NCBI GenBank assembly: GCA_902797025.1
Contig: CADBRN010000047.1
Span: forward strand, 1 to 47,933
Length of the DNA: 47,933 bases
DNA from: an uncultured Lachnospiraceae bacterium
GTDB lineage: Bacteria; Bacillota; Clostridia; Lachnospirales; Lachnospiraceae
Reading direction: 5' to 3'
Shown: positions 1 through 7,130 of the stretch, in pieces
Layout of the letters: each line of letters starts with the position of its first letter
Numbering within the stretch: position 1 is the first letter of the stretch
Notes under the pieces: generated by a model
Seen by the model: the letters and a program-made list of their open reading frames with translations, nothing else
The model's database searches: none
Told to the model about the DNA's origin: nothing
Program-made: the position numbers and the translations under genes

Positions 1-50
1 CAGACAAGGAAAAGGATGATTTACTTAACTTTCTGGATTCATTAGAATAG
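1..50 (+). CDS. 3' end of an unidentified gene (partial)
   Basis: One reading frame (from base 3) is open from the left edge and stops at TAG 48-50, giving the tail DKEKDDLLNFLDSLE. The acidic, helical composition looks coding, but 15 residues are too few to name a family. It runs toward the minus-strand antiporter gene, so the two genes converge across about 25 bp, with no clear terminator between them. Confidence 0.35.
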   Translation, partial: DKEKDDLLNFLDSLE

Positions 51-75
51 CGTGAGTTTATTAATGTAAAGTCGG

Positions 76-1311
76 TCAGGGCACAATGCCGACAAGCTTT
101 GTGTTGTGAAGCTCAAATCCTTTCCGGGCGGCGAGGACGGCGATGATCTCATTGATGACGGCGGCAGCGGCAATGGTGCCCTTTACGAGTGCCGCAAGCT
201 CCGGCCTGGAGCCGGCCAGTACGCCGCATATAATTCCGGTAAAGACCAGAGAGACTCCGGAGTGGGGCAGAAGGGTAAGCCCCAGGTATTTCTGAACGGT
301 TTTTGGCATGTGGGTTGCCCGTGCCCCGGCTCTTGCGCCAAAGTATTTTCCGAGACATCTGGAGACAATGTACACCACAGTGAAGAATCCTGCTCCGATA
401 ATCAGATGAAAGTCAAGCGGAGCGCCGAGATCCACAATGGAGGCCAGAAGGCTGATTCCAAGGATGGGATGAAACCATTCTGTAACTGCCTGAAGCTGCA
501 CAGGCGAGATCATGTTGGAGAATACAGCGGAGAAGGAAACACCCATCAACATGTAGTTCAGGGTAATGTTGGTGAAGACAAACCGATTAAAAAAAAGTCC
601 GATGCCGGCAGTTATCGTAATTCCGAAAATGAGGATAAGCAGCGTGTTTGCCTTTCCGGTTCTTTTACGGAGAAGCAGGCCTGCAGGAAGTCCTGTCAGG
701 ACACCGATTCCGATTGGCAGAAGAATCATTACCGGTATCATATACAGGGGCACTGCTCCGCCGGATACACGGCTTGCTATGAAAGAATTTACGGTGAAGA
801 ATACTGCGATCCCGACAATGTCGTCGAGAACAGCCATGGGGAGAAGGGTGTCCGTTACGGGTCCCCTGGTGTGAAATTCCTGAACGATGGACAGAGCGGG
901 TGCCGGTGCGGTCGCGAGTGCGATGCCGCCGAAGGCGGGAGCCAGCCAGATTGGATTGTGTGTGGCATACAGAGCGATGGAAAAGACGATTGTGACCACA
1001 AGAAAGGTTCCCAGAGACTGTGAAAGAGTAGTCAGAATCAGAGCTTTTCCATAGCTCCTGAGCTGCGATAGGATCAATTCGGTGCCGAGCATCAGACCGA
1101 AGGCACACTGCATCCATGTAATTGTGATCCGATACCATCCGGAGGACAGTGTCGGGGCGGTCAGGATGCCGAGACCGTATGGTCCCAGAAACATTCCTGC
1201 AATCAGCCATCCGAGAATCGCAGGCATCTTTGCCTTTGTGATCAGCCTTCCTGAAACCCATGCGAGGAGCAGGACGGCGGCCCAGCGGAGAATTTGAAAC
1301 AGATTACTCAT
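76..1311 (-). CDS. Cation/proton antiporter, CPA2 (Kef/NapA-like) family
   Basis: A 411-residue integral membrane protein with about 11-12 hydrophobic segments over its whole length, the usual size of a CPA2 transporter that lacks the cytoplasmic TrkA-N domain. It probably exchanges Na+ or K+ for H+ across the membrane. The paired acidic residues in MAVLDDIVGIAVFF sit where the ion-binding Asp pair lies in this family, and TAPAPALSIVQEF matches the preceding conserved helix. The ATG at 1311 follows an AAAGGAAG ribosome site inside the end of tetR, 6 bp after the tetR stop, so the two genes form one operon and the antiporter is probably controlled by that repressor. The exact ion cannot be read from sequence. 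Confidence 0.85.
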   Translation of the reverse strand: MSNLFQILRWAAVLLLAWVSGRLITKAKMPAILGWLIAGMFLGPYGLGILTAPTLSSGWYRITITWMQCAFGLMLGTELILSQLRSYGKALILTTLSQSLGTFLVVTIVFSIALYATHNPIWLAPAFGGIALATAPAPALSIVQEFHTRGPVTDTLLPMAVLDDIVGIAVFFTVNSFIASRVSGGAVPLYMIPVMILLPIGIGVLTGLPAGLLLRKRTGKANTLLILIFGITITAGIGLFFNRFVFTNITLNYMLMGVSFSAVFSNMISPVQLQAVTEWFHPILGISLLASIVDLGAPLDFHLIIGAGFFTVVYIVSRCLGKYFGARAGARATHMPKTVQKYLGLTLLPHSGVSLVFTGIICGVLAGSRPELAALVKGTIAAAAVINEIIAVLAARKGFELHNTKLVGIVP

Positions 1312-1317
1312 TTGTAT

Positions 1318-1923
1318 TTACTTCCTTTCGAGAATGCCATAGAGGAAGATATCGACCATTCGGCGGCTTTCCTCCTCATGATGTTCGATGTCCGGATTGT
1401 TCTCTGTCTGAGCTGCGATCTTTGCGTTGAGGAAGTCCTGGAGGCAGTGAAAGGAGCGGAGAATTTCATCTTCCGACAGATCACTGCGAAGCGGCTTCTG
1501 CTCAAGGATGCGATGAAGATAGAGATCATTCAGATCATCATAGTTTTTACGAATCTTCTGAATTTCCGTTCGGAGAGGATCCGTCGGGAAGAGCATCACA
1601 TGGCAGAAAATGCGGGCGTATGCCGGATGATGCTCAAAAAAGATCTGCCGGGTCTGAAAGTACAGATCCGGAAGATCCGATCCTGTACGGCTGCCGATGT
1701 TTCTTTTCAAATCATCGGTCAGAGCCTGAAAGCATTCTTCCAGACAGGCCAGATAGAGACGGTTCTTGGATTCAAAATAATGGTAGATGATTCCCTTGGA
1801 AATGCCCCCGTTCTGGCAGATGGTATTGATCGATGCAGCTTCCGGTCCGTGCTCTGAGAATTCCTCGATTGCGCTGTCCAGTATTTTCCGCCTTGTGATC
1901 TGGTTTTTTTCTTCCCGGTTCAT
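1318..1923 (-). CDS. TetR/AcrR-family transcriptional repressor
   Basis: A 201-residue protein with an N-terminal TetR helix-turn-helix (about residues 8-55). RRKILDSAIEEFSEHG is helix 1, INTICQNGGISKGIIYHYF is the recognition region, and a divergent all-helical ligand-binding half follows. The ATG at 1923 is chosen because GGAGG lies 7 bp upstream; the frame is open further upstream, but that part has non-TetR content and overlaps an ABC-gene relic. The antiporter follows 6 bp downstream. Two GACC-N4-GGTC palindromes flank the -10 element of its own promoter (2127-2172), the classic arrangement for autorepression. The inducer is unknown. Confidence 0.9.
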   Translation of the reverse strand: MNREEKNQITRRKILDSAIEEFSEHGPEAASINTICQNGGISKGIIYHYFESKNRLYLACLEECFQALTDDLKRNIGSRTGSDLPDLYFQTRQIFFEHHPAYARIFCHVMLFPTDPLRTEIQKIRKNYDDLNDLYLHRILEQKPLRSDLSEDEILRSFHCLQDFLNAKIAAQTENNPDIEHHEEESRRMVDIFLYGILERK

Positions 1924-1988
1924 GAACTTCCTCCGATTCTGATCTTCGATTGTGGATTGGATTTGTGGCTGGTATACAGAATTTGCAG

Positions 1989-2075
1989 TCAGGACCGCCG
2001 ATCCGGAAGTCGGTTTATCGAGAGCCGCCGGGATGTATCGATTTTTTGTACATGATTTACTTCGAGTAATGCCAT
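1989..2075 (-). pseudogene. Relic of the start of an ABC-transporter ATPase gene
   Basis: On the minus strand, AAAAGGAG sits 6 bp before an ATG (2073-2075) that opens MALLEVNHVQKI. This is the characteristic first dozen residues of MacB/LolD-type ATPases, which continue with a tyrosine and a TTR-FGG segment. Here the similarity ends at once, and the frame closes after 28 codons at 1989-1991. It lies in the tetR leader, between the operator-controlled promoter and the tetR ribosome site. I read it as the surviving 5' end of a deleted ABC gene that the TetR protein once controlled. A functional leader peptide is the alternative. Confidence 0.5.
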
Positions 2076-2126
2076 ATCGAACTCCTTTTGCAAGTAGGGT
2101 TTTCAATTCGCTGCGTCGTTAAAATT

Positions 2127-2174
2127 GACCGACGGGTCGATTTATATAATATAATAAAACGACCACATGGTCAA
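2127..2174 (-). promoter_or_regulatory. tetR promoter with two TetR-type operators
   Basis: Minus-strand promoter with -35 TTGACC (2169-2174), a 17 bp spacer and -10 TATTAT (2146-2151). Palindrome GACC-ACAT-GGTC at 2161-2172 overlaps the -35, and a second copy, GACC-GACG-GGTC at 2127-2138, lies just past the -10. On the plus strand the same block offers TTGACC (2125-2130) with TATAAT (2150-2155) at a wider 19 bp spacing, so the plus-strand tag gene may share the control region. This is about 200 bp upstream of the tetR ATG. Apart from the ABC relic, I see nothing else in 1924-2272. Confidence 0.7.
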
Positions 2175-2272
2175 TAGATGATCCGGGGCAGAAGATCGGA
2201 CGAAAAGGTGTATTGCCCAGCGCCGTGCATCGTGATACGATCATGACAGATTGGAGAAAAGGCGGGGATCAT

Positions 2273-2878
2273 ATGGGTTATTGCGCGTGGGCCGGAATCA
2301 ACGAGGCCAACCGGGTCTATCACGATACGGAATGGGGAGTCCCGGTTCATGATGACCGGAAAATGTTTGAGCATCTCACCCTGGAGTGCCTGCAATGCGG
2401 GCTTTCCTGGGATCTGATGCTGAAAAAGCGGGAGATTTTCCGGAACTGTTTTGATAACTTCAATTACGACCGGATTGCTGCTTATGATGAAAAGGATGTG
2501 GAGCGTATTCTGAATACGGAAGGCATGATCCGCTCCTCGCGCAAAGTGCAGGCGGTAATCAACAACGCACGATGTTATCGGAAGATACGGGAGGAATTCG
2601 GCAGTTTTTGCGATTACATCTGGGCATTCTCCGGCGGGAAGGTCATTCTTTACCGGGGACATGACACGGGACCGATCCCGGTCAGCAACGGCCTGTCGGA
2701 TAAAATCAGCAGGGATCTGAAGAAACGCGGATTCAAATATGTCGGTGCGATCACGATCTATTCTCACCTGCAGGCATGTGGGATCATCAATGACCACGAC
2801 AGGGACTGTCCATGCTATCTCAGGATCAACAGCGGACATCCGACGGTCGTAATGCCCCGGGATCATGAGGTGAAGTAG
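2273..2878 (+). CDS. tag: DNA-3-methyladenine glycosylase I
   Basis: A 201-residue helix-hairpin-helix-superfamily enzyme of the Tag family, which removes 3-methyladenine from alkylated DNA to start base-excision repair in the cytoplasm. The zinc-snap ligands are in the expected places: Cys4 and His17 at the N-terminus (CAWAG and VYHDTEWG), and His/Cys spaced by four in NDHDRDCPCY near the C-terminus. Conserved EWGVP, LTLECLQCGLSW and LKKRE motifs are present. The ATG at 2273 is preceded by a GGCGGGG ribosome site; an earlier in-frame ATG at 2243 lacks one and would add non-homologous residues. The reading frame continues open beyond the TAG stop (see findings). It lies divergent from tetR and may share its control region. 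Confidence 0.93.
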   Translation: MGYCAWAGINEANRVYHDTEWGVPVHDDRKMFEHLTLECLQCGLSWDLMLKKREIFRNCFDNFNYDRIAAYDEKDVERILNTEGMIRSSRKVQAVINNARCYRKIREEFGSFCDYIWAFSGGKVILYRGHDTGPIPVSNGLSDKISRDLKKRGFKYVGAITIYSHLQACGIINDHDRDCPCYLRINSGHPTVVMPRDHEVK

Positions 2879-3035
2879 AGGCAAAGGAATGGAGTCAAAG
2901 TTCAGGAGATCCGGGATCCGCTGATGCAGAAAATCCGTTATCCGGATAAGCTGATTGATGAGCTGTCCGGGGGCAGGGCAATGGAAAAAATCATGCGGTG
3001 ACAGGATGTTACAGAAAAGAGGCGGTGGAACAGTG

Positions 3036-3680
3036 ATGCTTACGGAATATGGAAATGTGAATGCTCCGATTGTGTTGATACAGATGATCGACGACCATGA
3101 TCTGGAGGGGATGGAATCCGAGGTGGCGGCGATACGGGATCAGACGGGGGCGGATTTCCGTCTGATCGCCTCCAGGGTCCGGGACTGGAACAGGGAACTG
3201 TCTCCCTGGACTGCGCCTGCTGTATTCGGAAAAGAGAATTTCGGGAACGGCGCGCCGGATACTCTGACTGCGGTGCTGAAATACTGCACGGACCGGGAGA
3301 AAACCTACATCATCGGAGGATATTCCCTGGCGGGTCTGTTCGCGCTGTGGGCTGCATACCAGACAGACGTATTCAGCGGCGTTGCCGCGGCTTCTCCGTC
3401 CATGTGGTTTCCCGGCTTTGTAGATTATATGAGGGAGAATGCGATGCATACGGACCACGTTTATCTCAGCCTCGGAGATAAAGAGGAAAAGGTCAGAAAT
3501 CCTGTAATGGCAGCGGTGGGAGAGCGGATCAGAGAAGCGTATGATCTGCTGGAGGAGAGAAAAATCGACGTCCGCCTGGAATGGAATCAGGGAAATCATT
3601 TCAAAGATGCAGATTTGAGAACGGCGAAGGCGTTTGCCTCTGTGATGAATTCAGCCATGGACAAATTCCGGCAGATATAG
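3036..3680 (+). CDS. Esterase-like alpha/beta hydrolase
   Basis: A 214-residue protein of the esterase D/putative esterase type. The nucleophile elbow G-Y-S-L-A-G (in YIIGGYSLAGLFALW) and the final His in NQGNHFKD fit a Ser-His catalytic pair, and the SPSMWFPGF segment is typical of Fes/EstD-like enzymes. No signal peptide is visible, so it is probably cytoplasmic. The substrate is unknown; small acyl esters are the family norm. ATG 3036 has GAGGCGG about 8 bp upstream. An in-frame ATG at 3003 is possible but less well placed. It lies downstream of tag on the same strand with a 157 bp gap, and the preQ1 riboswitch starts immediately after it. Confidence 0.75.
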   Translation: MLTEYGNVNAPIVLIQMIDDHDLEGMESEVAAIRDQTGADFRLIASRVRDWNRELSPWTAPAVFGKENFGNGAPDTLTAVLKYCTDREKTYIIGGYSLAGLFALWAAYQTDVFSGVAAASPSMWFPGFVDYMRENAMHTDHVYLSLGDKEEKVRNPVMAAVGERIREAYDLLEERKIDVRLEWNQGNHFKDADLRTAKAFASVMNSAMDKFRQI

Positions 3681-3695
3681 TACTCTTTTAGACAG

Positions 3696-3730
3696 ACTGG
3701 TTCGAGAACCTCCCAGTATAAAAAACTAGG
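3696..3730 (+). ncRNA. preQ1 class I riboswitch aptamer
   Basis: Helix P1 is ACTGG (3696-3700) paired with CCAGT (3714-3718), enclosing a 12-nt loop, and is followed by the A-rich tail ATAAAAAACTAGG. Loop length, the C ending the loop (position of the preQ1-pairing C17 in the Bacillus subtilis queC aptamer), and the tail matching AUAAAAAACUA all agree with the preQ1-I consensus. P2 can form between loop CGAG and tail CUAG with one mismatch. It lies 110 bp before the nucleoside hydrolase start, in the same orientation. Known preQ1-I switches turn off queuosine synthesis or salvage genes when preQ1 is bound. Confidence 0.85.
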
Positions 3731-3750
3731 CAGATGTAATAGATTTTTAC

Positions 3751-3801
3751 AGCGCAGGGGATGATACGGCGTCATCTCTTGCGCGTTGCGCCTCTTTTTT
3801 T
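3751..3801 (+). terminator. Expression platform: terminator hairpin of the preQ1 riboswitch
   Basis: An inverted repeat GCGCAGGGGATGA / TCATCTCTTGCGC (two wobble positions, 7-nt loop) is followed by a short GCGC-GTT-GCGC repeat and then CTCTTTTTTT. Overlapping pairings plus a U-run, placed between the aptamer and the nucleoside hydrolase start, are what a transcription-terminating riboswitch platform needs. The precise antiterminator pairing with the aptamer tail was not resolved by eye. Confidence 0.6.
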
Positions 3802-3840
3802 GGAATTTCAGGGAGATTCTGGAAAGCGAGGTGTATTTTT

Positions 3841-4803
3841 TTGCAGAAAAAAGTAGTCATTGACTGTGATCCCGGAATCGATGATTCTCTGGCCCTGATG
3901 CTGGCTGTCAATAGTCCGGAACTGGACATCGCCGGTATTACGATCGCAGCCGGAAATGCTCCGGTGGATATGGGGTATCAGAATGCACGGAAGGTTCTGT
4001 CCTTCATGAACCGGACGGATATTCCGGTTTACAAGGGCGCCGCAAAGCCGCTTCGGAAAAAGTATGTCAATGCCCTGGATACCCATGGCGCAGACGGTCT
4101 TGGGGAAAGCTTTCTTCCGGACGTTTCGCCGGATCATTCCACCGGGGAATCGGCACTTTCCTTTTATCAAAGGATTCTGACGGGCGATGATTGCTCGGTC
4201 ATCGCTCTGGGTCCCCTGACGAATCTGGCTGAGCTGATTGTGCATTCTCCAGAGAAATTTCAGAATATCAGGGAACTGGTTTCCATGGGCGGGAATTTCC
4301 GGAGTCATGGAAATTGTTCCCCGGTTGCGGAATACAACTATTGGGAGGATCCGGATGCCGCGCATCTGGTTTATCAGACCTTGTACGACATGAATAAAAT
4401 GATACGCATGGTCGGCCTGGACGTCACCCGGAAAATTGTTCTCACGCCGACGATTCTGTCCTACATGAAACGGGTGAATCCGAAGGTCGGGGGTTTCGTC
4501 GAGAAAATCACAAAATTTTACTTTGATTTTCACTGGGAATGGGAGCATATTATCGGCTGTGTCATCAACGATCCGCTGGCGGTCATGTCTGTGATCGACC
4601 CGGAGATTCTGCAGGGCTTCCCGGCCTATACTGACATCGCGACGGAAGGAATTGCCGAAGGGCAGAGCGTCGTGGATTCCATGAATTTCTATCGCAGACA
4701 CGCGAATGCGGAGATTTGCACCGGGGTAAATACGGACCGTTTCTGGAAACCGTTTCTTACAAGATTACTTGGAGTGGAGGTCGAAGATGAGATCTGGAAA
4801 TAA
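3841..4803 (+). CDS. queK: Nucleoside hydrolase, probable queuosine nucleosidase
   Basis: A 320-residue member of the inosine-uridine nucleoside N-ribohydrolase family. The N-terminal Ca2+/ribose-binding signature DCDPGIDD (residues 8-15) and the late ligand Asp in INDPLAVMSVIDP (HDP/NDP motif) are intact. The start is TTG at 3841, with GAGGTG 8 bp upstream. Family members cleave the N-glycosidic bond of ribonucleosides. The preQ1-I riboswitch upstream and the ECF S component overlapping its 3' end point to the QueK role described in Clostridioides difficile, releasing queuine base from queuosine. That specificity is inference from context; a purine/pyrimidine hydrolase is the fallback. Confidence 0.75.
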   Translation: MQKKVVIDCDPGIDDSLALMLAVNSPELDIAGITIAAGNAPVDMGYQNARKVLSFMNRTDIPVYKGAAKPLRKKYVNALDTHGADGLGESFLPDVSPDHSTGESALSFYQRILTGDDCSVIALGPLTNLAELIVHSPEKFQNIRELVSMGGNFRSHGNCSPVAEYNYWEDPDAAHLVYQTLYDMNKMIRMVGLDVTRKIVLTPTILSYMKRVNPKVGGFVEKITKFYFDFHWEWEHIIGCVINDPLAVMSVIDPEILQGFPAYTDIATEGIAEGQSVVDSMNFYRRHANAEICTGVNTDRFWKPFLTRLLGVEVEDEIWK

Positions 4804-5344
4804 GGTTAGAAAACTCTGCTTTATTGCGGCAGCGATTTGCATGAACTACGTCGGAGGCCAGATTGCTCTGGCTTTACGCCTTCCGATTTATCTGGACAGC
4901 ATCGGAACCATCCTGATTTCTTATCTGTATGGACCGGTCACAGGATTAGTGACTCCTCTGGCGTCCGGCCTGTTGATGTGCGTGACCGGAGATATTTATT
5001 CTCTGTATTTTGCGCCGGTCGGCATGATTCTCGGAATGGTATCCGGCCTTGTCTTTAAAAAGTATACGAGGCTCAATCACCGGATCTTCCTGGTCGCTCT
5101 GATGATTACCGTGCCGTCTACGATTGTAAGCTCGGTCATCAATGCCATCCTTTTCCACGGGGTGACATCCTCGGGATCCTCCATCCTGGTTCAGCTCTTA
5201 TCGCACACACCCCTTGGAATGACGGGTTCGATCTTCACGGTTCAGATCCTGACCGATTATCTGGACCGGCTGATTTCCGCGGGACTGGTTCTCAATCTCT
5301 GCCGGATTCCCCTGTTTCGGAATATCAGGATGGAGGCAGCGTGA
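4787..5344 (+). CDS. qrtT: ECF transporter S component, probable queuine/queuosine-precursor binder
   Basis: A 185-residue membrane protein with about six hydrophobic helices and no ATPase or T component nearby, as expected for a group II S component using the shared EcfAA'T module. ATG 4787 follows GGAGGTCGAAG and overlaps the end of the nucleoside hydrolase by 17 bp, so the two are translationally coupled and under the same preQ1 riboswitch. QrtT proteins import queuine or related bases in gut clostridia. A purine or pyrimidine S component would also fit the hydrolase, but not the riboswitch. It ends before the Crp/Fnr promoter. Confidence 0.72.
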   Translation: MRSGNKVRKLCFIAAAICMNYVGGQIALALRLPIYLDSIGTILISYLYGPVTGLVTPLASGLLMCVTGDIYSLYFAPVGMILGMVSGLVFKKYTRLNHRIFLVALMITVPSTIVSSVINAILFHGVTSSGSSILVQLLSHTPLGMTGSIFTVQILTDYLDRLISAGLVLNLCRIPLFRNIRMEAA

Positions 5345-5359
5345 GTGATCGGATACCGC

Positions 5360-5391
5360 TTGACAGGATGAATGTAATATCATACATTACA
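5360..5391 (+). promoter_or_regulatory. Promoter and overlapping palindrome of the Crp/Fnr gene
   Basis: TTGACA (5360-5365), a 17 bp spacer and TACATT (5383-5388) make a good vegetative promoter. A palindrome TGTAAT-N7-ATTACA (5373-5391) overlaps spacer and -10, so a bound dimer would block RNA polymerase. The Crp/Fnr product encoded 80 bp downstream is the obvious candidate, but the half-site differs from the TTGAT seen upstream of pflA. Confidence 0.6.
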
Positions 5392-5468
5392 GAAAAGAAC
5401 GGGAAACTGCGGGGAAGGGAAAATGACCGCGGCGGCTGCGACGCCCGGTTACGGAGGAGTACAGGAAA

Positions 5469-6200
5469 ATGAGAGAATACAGAGATCCGGAAAACAATCG
5501 ACCTGCAAACTGTCCTTTCGGAAAAAATGATACGAGCTGCATGGACCGGATCCGCCTTTTCCGCGGCCTTCCCGAACAATCGAGGCGGGAACTGATGGCA
5601 GGGGTCATTCACAAAAGCTACCCCGCAGGAAAGGTTCTGATCGAGGAGGAGACTGCCGTCCGCTATATTCTGGTCATCCGGAAGGGACGCGTCAAGATCT
5701 GCCGTACAGACGCCGGCGGGGAGGAACACATTCTTGATATACTGCACGACGGTCAGGCGATCTGGCATGATCTGTTTCTGAAGGAACCGGTTTATCACTA
5801 TACCGCCGTATGTCTGACGCCGGTCGATGCCTGTCTTTTCAGCAGGAAAGAGTTCATGCGCATGATCACGCAGGAACCGGAGATGGCGCTGGGGCTGATC
5901 GCCATGCTTTCCACGGAGCTGACGGAGGAAAAGGAGAAGGTATTGCTTCTGTCGATCCGCGATCCGGATACGAGGCTGGCGGGATTTCTGCTGGACCGCG
6001 ATGAAAAATGTCTGGACGGCTGTATCAGCATGAAGCTCGCGGACATCGCGGCGAGTATCAGCCTGCGGCAGGAGACCGTGAGCAGGAGTCTCACGAGGCT
6101 TCAGAAGGCCGGTTATATCAGACGGGTCGGAAGAGGCAGGCTAAAGGTCGCAGATCGGCAGGGACTGCTCGCGTTTTTCCGCAGGGAGGATCCGGAATAA
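5469..6200 (+). CDS. Crp/Fnr-family transcriptional regulator
   Basis: A 243-residue regulator. It has a cyclic-nucleotide-binding-like beta-roll (about residues 30-140, with GKVLIEEETAVRYILVIRKG), a dimerisation helix, and a C-terminal winged helix-turn-helix whose recognition helix SLRQETVSRSLTRLQ has the E..SR core of the FNR class. Cys15 and Cys24 lie in the N-terminal segment and others at 'KICRTD' and 'VCLTPVDACLF'. A [4Fe-4S] sensor is possible, but the cysteine spacing is not canonical FNR. ATG 5469 has GGAGGAG upstream. A perfect TTGAT-N4-ATCAA box lies 25 bp after its stop, upstream of the pfl genes, making it the likely anaerobic activator of pyruvate formate-lyase. Confidence 0.88.
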   Translation: MREYRDPENNRPANCPFGKNDTSCMDRIRLFRGLPEQSRRELMAGVIHKSYPAGKVLIEEETAVRYILVIRKGRVKICRTDAGGEEHILDILHDGQAIWHDLFLKEPVYHYTAVCLTPVDACLFSRKEFMRMITQEPEMALGLIAMLSTELTEEKEKVLLLSIRDPDTRLAGFLLDRDEKCLDGCISMKLADIAASISLRQETVSRSLTRLQKAGYIRRVGRGRLKVADRQGLLAFFRREDPE

Positions 6201-6224
6201 AAAAATGGGGCAGATCCTCATAAC

Positions 6225-6266
6225 TTGATTTTAATCAATGAACGAATCGGAGCGCCGTGTTATCTT
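6225..6266 (+). promoter_or_regulatory. FNR-type box and class II promoter for pflA-pflB
   Basis: TTGAT-TTTA-ATCAA (6225-6238) is a perfect FNR-type dyad. TATCTT at 6261-6266 can serve as the -10, putting the dyad centre (6231.5) at about -41.5 relative to a start near 6273, the textbook class II activation spacing. No -35 is needed in that arrangement. The Crp/Fnr gene immediately upstream probably supplies the activator. Confidence 0.65.
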
Positions 6267-6297
6267 TGTCTCGTAAGAGAGAAAGAAACACGGCGCT
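6251..6297 (+). other. Long hairpin in the pflA leader
   Basis: AGCGCCGTGTT (6251-6261) pairs perfectly with AACACGGCGCT (6287-6297). The stem continues inward past a bulged A and one G-G mismatch to a GTAA tetraloop (6273-6276), about 20 bp in total. It is not followed by a U-run, so it is a poor intrinsic terminator. It could be a terminator relic of the Crp/Fnr gene, an mRNA stability element or an attenuator. Confidence 0.6.
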
Positions 6298-6322
6298 TCT
6301 GTATGGCCGGGAAAGGAGTGAC

Positions 6323-7066
6323 ATGGCATCGGCGAGAGTTCATTCGATTGAAACATTCGGCGCGGTGGACGGGCCGGGCATCCGGTTTGTGGTATTCCTG
6401 AAAGGATGCAATCTGCGCTGCAGATTCTGTCACAATGCGGACACCTGGGATCCGGAGAGCAGCGACATCCGGACGGCGGACGAGCTTCTCTCCCGGGCGC
6501 TCCGCTACCGGAATTACTGGGGCAGCGAGGGAGGCATCACGGTGAGCGGCGGGGAGCCGCTTTTGCAGATCGATTTTCTGACCGAGTTCTTCCGGAAAGC
6601 GAAGGAAGCGGGAGTTTCCACCTGCATCGACACGGCGGGAGAGCCCTTCACGAGAGAGGAGCCATGGTTTTCAAAGTTCCTTGAACTGATGAAAGTCACG
6701 GATCTTCTCCTCGTGGATATCAAGCAGATTGACCGGGCAAAGCACATCGCACTCACCGGAAAACCGAATGACAACATTCTGGATATGCTCCGATGTCTTT
6801 CGGATCTGAAAAAGCCCGTCTGGATCCGGCAGGTGCTGCTTCCGGGCTGGACGGATGACGAAGAGGATCTGCGGCGCGAGGCATCCTTCATCCGAACCCT
6901 TCAAAACGTGGAGAAGGTGGAGGTGCTTCCCTATCACACGATGGGGGCATATAAATGGGAAAAACTCGGCATCCCTTATCCTCTGGAAGGAGTCAGGCCG
7001 CCGGACGCGGAGGCTGTGGCCCGGGCGGAGAAAATCCTCGCCCGGAGCCGGGCAGCAGACAGCTGA
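6323..7066 (+). CDS. pflA: Pyruvate formate-lyase activating enzyme (radical SAM)
   Basis: A 247-residue radical SAM activase. The [4Fe-4S] cluster motif CxxxCxxC is Cys29-Cys33-Cys36 ([11 protein letters not shown]), preceded by the family hallmark [27 protein letters not shown] is the SAM-binding GGE motif. It abstracts a hydrogen from the PFL active glycine to make the glycyl radical. ATG 6323 follows GAAAGGAG; the open frame upstream is only the leader hairpin. The order activase-then-PFL, 64 bp apart, is the reverse of Escherichia coli pflBA. Length and motifs are normal for the family. Confidence 0.95.
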   Translation: MASARVHSIETFGAVDGPGIRFVVFLKGCNLRCRFCHNADTWDPESSDIRTADELLSRALRYRNYWGSEGGITVSGGEPLLQIDFLTEFFRKAKEAGVSTCIDTAGEPFTREEPWFSKFLELMKVTDLLLVDIKQIDRAKHIALTGKPNDNILDMLRCLSDLKKPVWIRQVLLPGWTDDEEDLRREASFIRTLQNVEKVEVLPYHTMGAYKWEKLGIPYPLEGVRPPDAEAVARAEKILARSRAADS

Positions 7067-7130
7067 AACGACGGAGCAAAGAAAGATGGCAGAAGGCAGT
7101 CAATCGCGTTTTTTAAGAAAGGAGCCGGTT

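Noticed and set aside
106-1023. A 305-codon plus-strand open frame opposite the antiporter
   Set aside because: Low-complexity hydrophilic content with no motif; the minus-strand antiporter explains the region.
2876-2878. Pyrrolysine-type readthrough of the tag TAG codon
   Set aside because: No pylTSBCD genes are seen, Tag proteins end near this point, and other stops in the window include TAG used normally.
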